24,450 nt of DNA from positions 1 to 24,450 of the forward strand of contig VGWZ01000007.1 of NCBI GenBank assembly GCA_016873595.1. Reading direction: 5' to 3'. This DNA is from Nitrospira sp. GTDB lineage: Bacteria; Nitrospirota; Thermodesulfovibrionia; Thermodesulfovibrionales; SM23-35. Every line of letters begins with the position of its first letter. The stretch's first letter is position 1. Under the pieces are notes generated by a model that saw only the letters and a list, made by a program, of their open reading frames with translations, was not told the origin of the DNA and made no database searches. Below, piece after piece: positions 1 through 7,285 of the stretch. A program made the translations under genes and the position numbers.

Positions 1-1818
1 GGCGAGATTGTGGACGTATAAATATTGTAATAGCAATAAGTTCGCAAGAAAAACGTGAAAAAGATGAAGAATATGTCAAAGAAAAGAGAGATAAAAACAT
101 CTTCTTATGGTCGGCTAAAGATATTGAATATATTGAAAACCTTGTCAAGCAAGTAGGTTCTTCTGCAAAATACCAACTATATTCAGTAATTTTTGCAAAT
201 AGGAAAAATAAAGTACTAAAAAAAGAGCTCCCTGCAATCAAAGGCAAGATAGGTAAAAATACGTTCTACACATTTATCATCTCAGCTAAACAACTACTAA
301 AATATGCCTATGTTCATCATCGTGATCTTACCGGGATCGTTGAAGCTTCACAAGTTTATCAAAGAATGCTTAGGAATGCTAAACTAAAAGAAATTGTAAA
401 ATTTATTGATGTTGAAGGCGGCTACTTTCCAAATAGCATCATTGTCAATTTCTCAAAACCAATAGGAACAATTTCAGAGAAAAAGTGTGATGATAATGTT
501 TCAATATGTCAGATTGAGCTACCTGAATATTATGGTTCTGCATGGATAATCGATGGTCAACATAGACTTTATGGTGCAGCGAGAGCTGAACGTGATGTTT
601 TGATCCCAGTGCTTGCATTTGTAAATATGGAAACCCTTGAACAAGCAAATCTCTTTGTTGAAATTAATGAAAAACAAACATCAGTCCCAAAGAATCTGCT
701 TTGGGATCTCTATTCTGATATTTATCGTGATAGTAAAGATGAAAAACAAAAGTTGCAATGTTGCAGAAACCGCAAAAAGGATGGAGAATTCTGGCCCTTT
801 AAGTGGACACATAGACATACCAAGCATCCCAGCGGATAGACCTATAAAACTCAGCCTCACAACAGTTTGTTCAACTATAGAAAAATACTCACCATGGGAT
901 CATCTCAAACATCCCACAGATGAAACCAAAACTCCAGACAATGCAGCTCAACTTATCAATATTTATTATGGGGTTCTCAAATCCTTATGGCCGGAAGATT
1001 GGGCAAAAGGTGATAAAGGAGTGCTACTCACAAATAATGGTTTTGGTGTATTTATAATGGTATTTAATGACATACTAAATCATCTTGCATATAAACAAAA
1101 AACATCACTTTTTCAAACAAGCAAAAGAAAGGAAATTAAAAATATACTTAAAGAAAAATATCTTACTCATCTAATAGAGTATCTAAAAACTGATGAAAGA
1201 ATGCAAAATGATATTAGGAGTAAATCTGGCAGAGGCCCGCAAAGTGATAATGCGGGAGTTCTTGATTTAAAAATACAAGAATTTATACCAGAATATTCCC
1301 CTCCCCGAATGAAAGAACCACCATTTCCCCCTGTTGTTAAAGAACCACCAGCAATTTCTGGAATTGAAGAGGCAGCACGGCAAGCAGAACCACGGCTACG
1401 TGATTTTATTTTGGAAAGATTAAAACGTCATTATGGTAGTAATAAATGGTGGAAACAAGGATTATCTGGAAATTTAAAACAGAAAGCTGATGACAAGTGG
1501 GCCGCTGAGGTTAAAAGGAAACCTCATCTTAAAGACGATAAAGAACAAAATGAAAGAAAGTTTGGATATTTTGATTTGACACAGTTGAAAGAAATAGTTT
1601 TTTATAAGGATAATTGGGAACAAGTTTTTGAACCAGTATTTATAGACAAATCTAATTTTGAACGTAGAATAAATGACATAATAGTGCTTAGAAATCCAGT
1701 TAGCCATAAAAGAAAAATGGATGACCAAGATGTAATCGATGGAATCGGCGGACTTTTATGGCTATCAAAATGCATAAATGATCAGACTCTGAACCCATAT
1801 GCTGAGAAAATTATATGA
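1..1818 (+). pseudogene. DGQHR-domain (DndB-like) protein with C-terminal HEPN-like domain, 5'-partial and frameshifted
   Basis: The reading frame is already open at position 3, so the true start lies outside the window. The signature Asp-Gly-Gln-His-Arg sits at 552-566, inside IIDGQHRLYGAARA, followed by FVEINEKQ; this is the DGQHR/DndB family, whose best known member is the regulator of the Dnd phosphorothioation genes. After LLWDLYSDIYRDSKDEKQKLQ, at about 753-762, homology jumps from the frame starting at 366 to the next frame (VAETAKRMENSGPLSGHIDIPS). That is a 1-nt gain or 2-nt loss, and without correction the first frame stops at 839. The downstream frame runs to 1818 and carries RNPVSH (R codon at 1690, H codon at 1705), matching the RX4-6H motif of HEPN domains close to its C-terminus. 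It overlaps the next gene by ATGA. DGQHR assignment is firm; HEPN is inferred from the motif, its position and helical context. Decay, sequencing error or programmed frameshifting are all possible. Confidence 0.8.
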
Positions 1819-2914
1819 ATATTTTATTAGTTGAACCAAACTTTCCAATCCCTCCTAAAAGCAAAAATCATCATAATTTTTTGCCTATTGGGCTTTTAAA
1901 GATTGCTGCTTATCATAGAAATCAAAGAGACAAAGTTGAACTACACAGAGGTAATTATCCAGCCAAATCTTATCCCAAAGAAATAAAGATAACTTCACTT
2001 TTCACTTACTGGTCAAAATATGTGTGGGATAGTGTCAGTTTTTACAGAACTATTTACCCAAAGGCAAAAATTGAAGTTGGAGGCATATATGCTTCTTTAA
2101 TGCCTGAACACGCTGAGCAATCAGGATGCGATGATGTTCAAATCGGGCTTTATCGGAGTGGTTTAGCAGAAAAATGTGAGCCTGCTTACGATATGGTAGG
2201 TGTTGATTATCAGATAGTACATGCGTCACGGGGTTGCTTCAGAAAATGTAACTTTTGCGGCACATGGAAAATAGAACCAGAAGTCACCTATAAAACATCT
2301 ATCAAAAATGAAATTAAAAAGAAGCAGTTGTTTTTTATGACAACAACTTGATAGCCAACCCCCATATCAAAAATATTCTTTCAGAAATTGCTGAATATAA
2401 ATTCCCTGATCAGAGTAGAGTTCATTGCGAGAGTCAAAGCGGGTTGGATGGAAGGCTTCTTATCAAAGTCCCAGAAATTGCTATTTTTTTAAAGAAAGCG
2501 CGTTTTCGTCACCCCCGCATAGCATGGGATGGACCATACAGGCATTGGCCTAAAATTAAAGCACAAATACAGGTTTTAAAAGATGCGGGATATTCGCCTG
2601 ATGATATATTTATCTTTATGCTTTTTAATCATGACCTTTCGTATGAAGAAATGCGGTTAAAACTTGATGCATGTCGGGGATGGAGAGTCCGAGTAATCGA
2701 TTGCAGATTCAGACCTTTAGATAGCATATCCGATGGTTATAATCCACAGGCTAAAAGCCAATCAAACGAAGAATATTATATTCATAAAGGCTGGACTGAC
2801 AAGCAAGTTAGGGTTTTTAGACGCGCAGTTCGACAACAAAATATTGCAATCATGCTTAACCTTCCAGATGGCAGATATATTGAAGGCGTAGAGAAGAAAT
2901 ACATACCAACCTGA
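1815..2914 (+). pseudogene. B12-binding-type radical SAM protein, split by a frameshift in a T6 run
   Basis: The N-terminal half (1815-2351) begins MNILLVEPNFPIPP, a B12-binding-like Rossmann start. It contains CFRKCNFC at about 2236-2259, a CX3CX2C cluster motif typical of radical SAM enzymes. It ends abruptly after KKKQLFFMTTT. The second half begins at 2348 with no ATG (a TTG overlaps the TGA). Restoring one T to the six-T run at 2331-2336 fuses both halves as QLFFYDNNLIANPHI, the continuous sequence expected of the family. The second half contains RIAWDGPYRHWPKIK and other barrel-like segments, and stops at 2914. A further frame change there would add DSEIKSRYKAHSPDKNAAML up to 2996. The start overlaps the DGQHR gene by four bases, so the two were one transcriptional unit. 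Substrate is unknown; a role with nucleic acid modification is only suggested by the neighbour. Confidence 0.75.
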
Positions 2915-3035
2915 TTCTGAAATAAAATCTCGATACAAAGCTCACTCGCCTGACAAAAACGCAGCAATGCTATTCTCACAAGCTTTATCAAAATGAGCCC
3001 ATAGTCTATTGACAAGCCCTGCCTTTTAGATCAAT

Positions 3036-3068
3036 AATCGCCTAAGAAAATATCCATAGGCGATTTTT
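3036..3068 (+). terminator. Rho-independent terminator after the radical SAM gene
   Basis: Perfect inverted repeat ATCGCCTA (3037-3044) and TAGGCGAT (3057-3064), extendable by one A-T pair, with a 12-nt loop and followed by a T run at 3064-3068. It lies 122 nt beyond the last radical SAM stop (40 nt past the possible extended stop at 2996) and separates that operon from the methylase remnant. Confidence 0.7.
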
Positions 3069-3129
3069 GATTATTACAAATAGTCTCTTTACTTCTATCC
3101 ACAATTCGATCAAAGATCGTCTTGAGAGT

Positions 3130-3148
3130 TCCTGAAACGAGTTCAGGA
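3130..3148. repeat. Palindromic intergenic element TCCTGAA-ACGAG-TTCAGGA
   Basis: Seven-base arms (3130-3136 and 3142-3148) around a 5-nt loop, followed by TGAC. The sequence resembles the short TCCTGAA/TTCAGGA hairpins often scattered between genes of environmental bacterial genomes (recollection, not a search). It ends immediately before the open frame of the methylase remnant (3152 onward), so it may mark the point where the methylase lost its natural 5' end. Confidence 0.55.
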
Positions 3149-3169
3149 TGACAACTTAAGAAGGCGGCT

Positions 3170-3901
3170 TTGGGTTTAAAGAGGTTTCAACCTGAAAACT
3201 TTGACCTCGAATGCACCACAGTTTGGTCTTTTCCGAAAAGAGGCAACTGGGCAACCCACCGATCCGATTATCGAGGTAACTGGTCACCACAAGTTGTAAG
3301 AAACCTTATACTCAGATATTCACAAGAAGGTGACACAATCCTTGACCCAATGGTTGGCGGAGGAACAACCTTGATTGAATGTAAATTGACAGGAAGAAAA
3401 GGTATTGGCATTGATATAAACCCAGATGCAATTAAAATCACTAAAGAGAGATTGAATTTCAATTATCTCTACTCTCAACCGCAGAAATGTTTCATTGGAG
3501 ATGCTAAAAAACTCGAAGCCATTCCAGATGATTCAGTCGACTTGATACTAACCCATCCTCCTTATGCAGATATCATCAAGTATTCTGACGGCAGGATTAA
3601 AGAAGACCTTTCAAGCATTCATTCAATCAATGTCTTCCGCGATGAGATTGAGAAAGTGGCAAGAGAATGTCTCAGGGTTTTAAAGCCAGATAAATACTGC
3701 GCTATTCTTATTGGAGATACAAGGAGAAACAAGTTTTATATACCAATTGCATATAACATCATGGAACGATTTATAAAGGTTGGATTTATTTTGAAGGAAG
3801 ACATCATTAAAATCCAGCATAGATGTAAGGCAACTGGTTTCTGGGTTAAGAAATCAAGGCTTCACAATTTTTTATTGATAATGCACGCGCCATCCATTTA
3901 G
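3170..3901 (+). CDS. DNA methyltransferase (N6-adenine/N4-cytosine type), ends probably damaged
   Basis: Residues 59-67 give DPMVGGGTT, the SAM-binding motif I (FxGxGT class), followed by GIDIN at 80-84. THPPYADIIKYSD at 128-140 is the catalytic motif IV (xPPY) of amino methyltransferases. RVLKPDKYCAILIGDTRR after that is the usual end of the Rossmann fold. The order I then IV, with TTVWSFPKRGNWATH and YRGNWSPQVVRNLILRYS ahead of motif I, fits a recurrent small DNA methylase family. The only start is TTG at 3170 without a ribosome binding site; the frame is open from 3152. The C-terminus reads NFLLIMHAPSI, whereas relatives normally continue with a HEYLF(I/V)FRK-like strand; here the sequence switches to a Fic remnant. 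The catalytic motifs are intact, so activity is possible but doubtful. No cognate restriction enzyme is visible. Confidence 0.75.
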   Translation: MGLKRFQPENFDLECTTVWSFPKRGNWATHRSDYRGNWSPQVVRNLILRYSQEGDTILDPMVGGGTTLIECKLTGRKGIGIDINPDAIKITKERLNFNYLYSQPQKCFIGDAKKLEAIPDDSVDLILTHPPYADIIKYSDGRIKEDLSSIHSINVFRDEIEKVARECLRVLKPDKYCAILIGDTRRNKFYIPIAYNIMERFIKVGFILKEDIIKIQHRCKATGFWVKKSRLHNFLLIMHAPSI

Positions 3902-4109
3902 AGATGGTAATGGCAGAATTGCAAGACTTATTGCCGACCTGATGGCACTTCAAGCAGAATACCCAGCCTTAGACTTTGCGTTCAATAGGAAGCCCAATAG
4001 AGAAGCATATTTGAAGGCTTTATTGGATGGTTATAGCGGCAATTATGCTCCTCTGGCAGAAATAATAAAAGCAGCAATTAAAAGGTCGGTTAAAAAACTA
4101 ACGCACTGA
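3882..4109 (+). pseudogene. C-terminal remnant of a Fic-domain protein
   Basis: Reading from 3882 to the TGA at 4107-4109 gives 75 residues without a start codon. The residues from 3891 read HPFRDGNGRIARLIADLM, an exact match to the Fic active-site motif HxFx(D/E)GNGRxxR. This is the motif that binds the nucleotide phosphates in enzymes transferring AMP or related groups to proteins. The tail contains NREAYLKALLDGY and GNYAPLAEIIKAA, like the usual end of Fic proteins (YLxAL.xxDxGDYxPL). In-frame stops at 3876 and 3879 show that everything N-terminal of the motif, including the regulatory and fold-completing helices, is gone. The fragment is fused in another frame to the methylase 3' end (junction about 3884-3890). 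It is most likely non-functional and records a deletion within a toxin-rich or defence-rich island. Confidence 0.8.
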
Positions 4110-4458
4110 TGTTTTTCTGTCTGCTGATAGCCCTACAGCAGGGTAATGGATGCCTTCAATTAATGACAAATTCCTCACACTGATATCTGTCATCTTCTGT
4201 CTTGTTTTCTTATCTCTAAGATATTTATTTTGCGCAATAAGTGTTATTCTTGCCTTTTTCATATACTTATTTTACCAGATGATTATTTTTATTTAAAGAG
4301 GAGTCCGCCTAAGGCGGAAGTAACGAGCTATGAGTTATTGAGTTTCCTTTTCTCTCCTGAACCCAATCCTCCGGCGCTTCGTCTCTGGAGTTGAACAGGC
4401 TCACAGATATGGGACTCCAGGACGATGAGACCTTTCCTGGTGAAAAACGTTATCTTTT
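4110..4458. other. Intergenic region with one hairpin and a doubtful small ORF
   Basis: No convincing gene. A minus-strand frame of 54 codons runs from ATG at 4262 to TAG at 4098 (MKKARITLIAQNKYLRDKK...), but it has no ribosome binding site and no family I recognise. CTGCTG/CAGCAG arms around 4120-4137 form a weak hairpin without a T run. The rest is AT-rich up to about 4300, then more GC-rich. Confidence 0.4.
4304..4318. repeat. Short GC-rich palindrome TCCGCC-TAA-GGCGGA
   Basis: Six-base arms (4304-4309, 4313-4318) around TAA, in an AT-rich surround. It is neither followed nor preceded by a T run suited to a terminator. It resembles short dispersed hairpins of bacterial intergenic DNA. Confidence 0.45.
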
Positions 4459-4498
4459 GAAAAAAATTGCCCCCTGCACCTTGAAGGAAGCAGGGGGA
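4459..4498 (-). terminator. Rho-independent terminator of the CBS-domain gene
   Basis: On the minus strand CCCCCTGC (4497-4490) pairs with GCAGGGGG (4477-4470), a perfect 8-bp stem with a 12-nt loop, followed after CAA by a run of seven T (plus-strand A run 4460-4466). It starts 11 nt after the stop codon of the CBS gene. Confidence 0.85.
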
Positions 4499-4508
4499 AT
4501 GGTTCGTA

Positions 4509-4886
4509 CTATTTTAAAGCTGCCCTGACGAGATCCAAGAGAGAAACGACGCCAATAATATCCTTCCCTTCTTTTACCCATACCCTGGCGATATTGAATT
4601 TGTCCATCAGCATGGCGGCATACTCTAACTTCATATCCTTATCCACACAGACCAATGGCTTTGACACAATATCTGATGCTTTTACCTGTGCAGGATTCAT
4701 GCCTTTAGCCAGCACTTTAAAAACGATATCCCTTACGGCAATAACGCCCGGAACATCACCAGCGTCTTTCGGCTTGACAAAGACAGACCTGATATTTTTG
4801 TCAGCCATAATCTTCATAACAACCTTCAGATTCGCATCGTGCTTAACGGCAAGAAATTTCGTCGTCATGATTTCCCCTACCTTCAT
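4509..4886 (-). CDS. Protein with two CBS domains
   Basis: From ATG at 4886 the product is 125 residues and consists only of a CBS pair (Bateman module). CBS1 is about 1-60 (VGEIMTTKFLAVKHDANLKVVMK ... GVIAVRDIVFKVL) and CBS2 about 66-124 (ASDIVSKPLVCVDKDMKLEYA ... IIGVVSLLDLVRAAL). Such modules bind adenosine nucleotides and regulate a partner; no effector domain is attached, so the partner is unknown. GTG (4895) and ATG (4892) lie upstream in frame, but the AAGGGGG ribosome binding site at about 4895-4902 is about 8 nt from the ATG at 4886 and touches the other two, so 4886 is preferred. It is a single-gene unit with its own promoter and terminator. Cytoplasmic; no signal peptide or membrane segment. 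Confidence 0.85.
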   Translation of the reverse strand: MKVGEIMTTKFLAVKHDANLKVVMKIMADKNIRSVFVKPKDAGDVPGVIAVRDIVFKVLAKGMNPAQVKASDIVSKPLVCVDKDMKLEYAAMLMDKFNIARVWVKEGKDIIGVVSLLDLVRAALK

Positions 4887-4919
4887 ATACATCACCCCCT
4901 TTTTTTAACCTTTGATTAA

Positions 4920-4947
4920 AGTTTATTGCATTTTTAGAAATTGTCAA
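4920..4947 (-). promoter_or_regulatory. Sigma-70-type promoter of the CBS-domain gene
   Basis: On the minus strand a consensus TTGACA (-35, 4947-4942), a 16-nt spacer and TAAACT (-10, 4925-4920), about 34 nt upstream of the preferred ATG at 4886. Confidence 0.55.
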
Positions 4948-5215
4948 GGGGTATATAGGTGAATTAAAAAGAAAAACAAAAGGGATGTCAGGCTGTCCCA
5001 AACCCCCTAAACGTATATCCTCTGTAATGGGTAAATCTGGAACGATAATAGAACGCTGAAATGCAACAGCCAGTAATAAACACAGTGTTTTAGATCTTGC
5101 TATATGAAGTTTCTTTTTTTAGCCTCTTTACTCTTAAGATCCCGCTCTCTCCATAGATTGAGCAGAGGATGTCAATGTACAAGTCTGACTTCGGAGTTAT
5201 TTTCCCTCTGCGGCA

Positions 5216-6490
5216 CTATTCCGAGAACAGATCGTGAGAAGGCCAGCTGGTGACCTCTGAAATCGCTCCCTCGACCATCTGCTTGAATTCATCGAAAAAA
5301 GCCTTAAGGGAATTAAGCGGATCAGACTGGTCAAGAGGGAGGCGGTTGAATAAGACCGCATATTCTATGCCATTGTTCTTTCTGACCAGTATAGTGGCTG
5401 TGCCTGTTTCAAGCGCCCCTGTATGGTACCAGTTATTAGCGTCGTCAACTACCCAACCCATCGCATAGTTACTGACAATAGTAGATGGTTTTGTAGTCAT
5501 AAGGGCGATGGTTGGCTTGTTCAGGATGTCCGGTCTTGTATCGAAACCGTCAACAGCGGTCATAAATCTCAGAAGGTCTGTCGTTGATGCAATCCAGCCT
5601 CCGTGTGAGTTCATCGCCCTGAAATGCAGACCTCCGTAAGAGTGGGGTGCTTCTTCACCAGTCCCATAAATGGACGGGACAGTGTCACCAGGGATGTCAT
5701 AATAGCAACCCTCGTTCAAAGCCCTGTTTTGCTTGAGGTTCCCTGCGATTCGCATTTTATCAGCCCCAAGGGGGTCCAGGATAACTGATTTCACATACGC
5801 CTCATAGCTCATCTGGGATCGGCTTGCTTTCTCAATTACCCTTCCCAGTATGTTGTAGCCCAGGTTGCTGTAATGATATTCGGTACCGGGGTCAAAGTCC
5901 AGGGGTATTTGGAGCATATATCTAATGATGCTTTTTCCGTCGGCTGGCGGGGGCACACCCATTGCATTGGCAATGTTGACCAAATCATATTGGGGGTCAT
6001 ATCCGAGACTGCTGTTCCAGCCGCCAGTGTGCTGAAGGAGATTTCTGACAGTGATGCCATAAACCCTCTGGTCAGCTATATTCGAATATTCAGGATCGTT
6101 CAGGATGCCTTTCTGTCCAAACACAGGGCTGTCGATATCGAGCAGTCCGTCCTGCACCAGTTTCATTACAGTCACACCGGTTATAGTTTTCGATACGCTT
6201 GCTATTCTGAACATGCTGTGTGGCTGTACTGGCTCTCCGCTCTCTTTGCAGGCGTACCCAAATCCCCTTGAATACACAAGCCTGCCATCCTTTACAACAC
6301 CCACCGCTGCACCAGGTATATCCCACTTTTCGAGTATGTTAAGCATGGTCGCATCCAGATTTGCCATTTCGGGAACATATAAACCGGTTACAGGAATCGA
6401 CGACCTGGTATTATCGTTACAGGCTGTGAAGCATAAAATACATAATATTGTCACAAGAAAAAAAATAAGTGAATGATTTCCGTTTCTCAT
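5216..6490 (-). CDS. Serine hydrolase of the beta-lactamase/penicillin-binding family, predicted lipoprotein
   Basis: From ATG at 6490 the product is 424 residues. This start has AAGGAG 7 nt upstream; an earlier in-frame codon at 6511 would add seven residues without a better site. A hydrophobic segment (SLIFFLVTILCILCFTAC) ends in a lipobox-like FTAC, so the protein is probably exported and lipid-anchored at the Cys. Catalytic motifs of the class C beta-lactamase fold are intact: SVSK (Ser98, Lys101), YSN (Tyr207-Asn209) and HTG (His356-Gly358). The family (PF00144) includes beta-lactamases, D-aminopeptidases, esterases and peptidoglycan enzymes, and sequence alone does not tell them apart. 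The isolated position and lipid anchor suggest a periplasmic hydrolase rather than a resistance gene. No terminator is evident in the 268 nt between it and the CBS gene promoter. Confidence 0.85.
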   Translation of the reverse strand: MRNGNHSLIFFLVTILCILCFTACNDNTRSSIPVTGLYVPEMANLDATMLNILEKWDIPGAAVGVVKDGRLVYSRGFGYACKESGEPVQPHSMFRIASVSKTITGVTVMKLVQDGLLDIDSPVFGQKGILNDPEYSNIADQRVYGITVRNLLQHTGGWNSSLGYDPQYDLVNIANAMGVPPPADGKSIIRYMLQIPLDFDPGTEYHYSNLGYNILGRVIEKASRSQMSYEAYVKSVILDPLGADKMRIAGNLKQNRALNEGCYYDIPGDTVPSIYGTGEEAPHSYGGLHFRAMNSHGGWIASTTDLLRFMTAVDGFDTRPDILNKPTIALMTTKPSTIVSNYAMGWVVDDANNWYHTGALETGTATILVRKNNGIEYAVLFNRLPLDQSDPLNSLKAFFDEFKQMVEGAISEVTSWPSHDLFSE

Positions 6491-6865
6491 ATCTGCACTC
6501 CTTTTTCCCAAGATTCGCTTATAAAAATGGTGGATTAATCAGATATATTAATTCTTTTTATTCAGTTAATACCTGAAATCAGTGGCCCTTGAATTTTTAT
6601 TTATCCTCTCCCGTATCAATATTAAACTCATTTGGGATAAATAATCGCTTCAGATTGAAGCATTATATATTGGGAATAGTATACTGTCAAGCTTTCGAAT
6701 TGCCTCATCTAAAATCTAAACAAAAAAGAATAGTCACCAGAGTAGAGTTAGAGTTAGGTCTACATTCTTTACAAAAAAGTGACATAAAAAAGGGCGGGCT
6801 TTTATAGTTTATAAACCAGAGACTCGAGAAGTCAAAAACAGATAAAATATGCTCTCAGCGTCACC
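6491..6865. other. Intergenic region without recognised genes
   Basis: AT-rich sequence upstream of the serine hydrolase. A minus-strand TATAAG at about 6519-6524 could be its -10 box, but no good -35 is visible. Possible frames on either strand lack ribosome binding sites and protein-like composition. Confidence 0.4.
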
Positions 6866-7045
6866 TCATTTCATGCCCATGGGCATAGAGAGCTTGTTCA
6901 GTTGCTCTTTTGCACTGATATGGTGCGCTTTACAAAGGTCTTTTACAAACTTGAAAGGTCGAGGTGTGACTTTGGACCGCGTTCGCTCATATTCCTTTAG
7001 GATTGGCAGCCATCTCTTAAAAATAATTTGATACTCATAATGCAT
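6866..7045 (-). CDS. Small protein of 59 residues, possible truncated transposase N-terminus
   Basis: ATG at 7045 is preceded by a consensus AGGAGG with 6-nt spacing, the best ribosome binding site in this region. The product MHYEYQIIFKRWLPILKEYE... is basic. Its segment RPFKFVKDLCKAHHISAKE looks like the first two helices of a helix-turn-helix, as at the start of some transposase or DNA-binding subunits; the chain ends soon after at KLSMPMGMK. I do not recognise a specific family. It could be an intact small DNA-binding protein, or the N-terminal stump of an insertion-sequence gene whose remainder has been deleted (no other transposase motifs were found downstream). The upstream inverted repeat TTTGGT/ACCAAA flanks a TATAGT box and could be an operator. 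Confidence 0.5.
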   Translation of the reverse strand: MHYEYQIIFKRWLPILKEYERTRSKVTPRPFKFVKDLCKAHHISAKEQLNKLSMPMGMK

Positions 7046-7052
7046 ACTAGGC

Positions 7053-7084
7053 CTCCTTTGGTTAATTTTTACTATACCAAAAGA
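7053..7084 (-). promoter_or_regulatory. Possible -10 box inside an inverted repeat upstream of the 59-aa ORF
   Basis: On the plus strand CCTTTGGT (7054-7061) faces ACCAAAAGAGG (7076-7086) across AATTTTTACTAT. On the minus strand this places TATAGT (about 7072-7077) between the arms, just upstream of the AGGAGG site, as in an autoregulated promoter. No strong -35 box is seen. Confidence 0.3.
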
Positions 7085-7231
7085 GGTACCTAATTATTGA
7101 GCATTAACACCTCCCCTTTTCTCGTTTGTACCCTAATTAAACCTGCAAGCCTCGGCCAAGCCCCCTGTTCTAAATAATATTTCAAAAACTTTCAGGCTGA
7201 AAAAATACTTCACTTTGTTATAAAATGTGTC

Positions 7232-7275
7232 TTGAATTAATCAGCCCTGAGTCAGGGCAGATAGATTTAATTCAA
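7232..7275. repeat. Nested inverted repeat in the radC leader
   Basis: Outer arms TTGAATTAA (7232-7240) and TTAATTCAA (7267-7275), both 9 nt and perfect, enclose a second perfect palindrome GCCCTGA-G-TCAGGGC (7244-7258). The element ends 10 nt before the ATG of radC (7286), so it would lie in the 5' untranslated region downstream of a TATAAA box at 7219-7224. It has no T run, so it is not an obvious terminator; it may be a cruciform-forming site, a dispersed element or an RNA hairpin hindering translation. Confidence 0.6.
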
Positions 7276-7285
7276 TAAAAATTTT

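Noticed and set aside
4098..4262. Minus-strand 54-aa frame MKKARITLIAQNKYLRDKK...
   Set aside because: No ribosome binding site or promoter, no recognisable family, and overlaps the Fic remnant end; noted only as doubtful.
6589..6807. Plus-strand 72-codon frame in the gap upstream of the serine hydrolase
   Set aside because: Non-ATG start, no ribosome binding site, no family resemblance; AT-rich sequence gives such frames by chance.
6849..7031. Plus-strand 60-codon frame starting MLSASPHFMPMG
   Set aside because: It lies antisense to the minus-strand 59-aa ORF, which has a consensus AGGAGG site; this frame has none.
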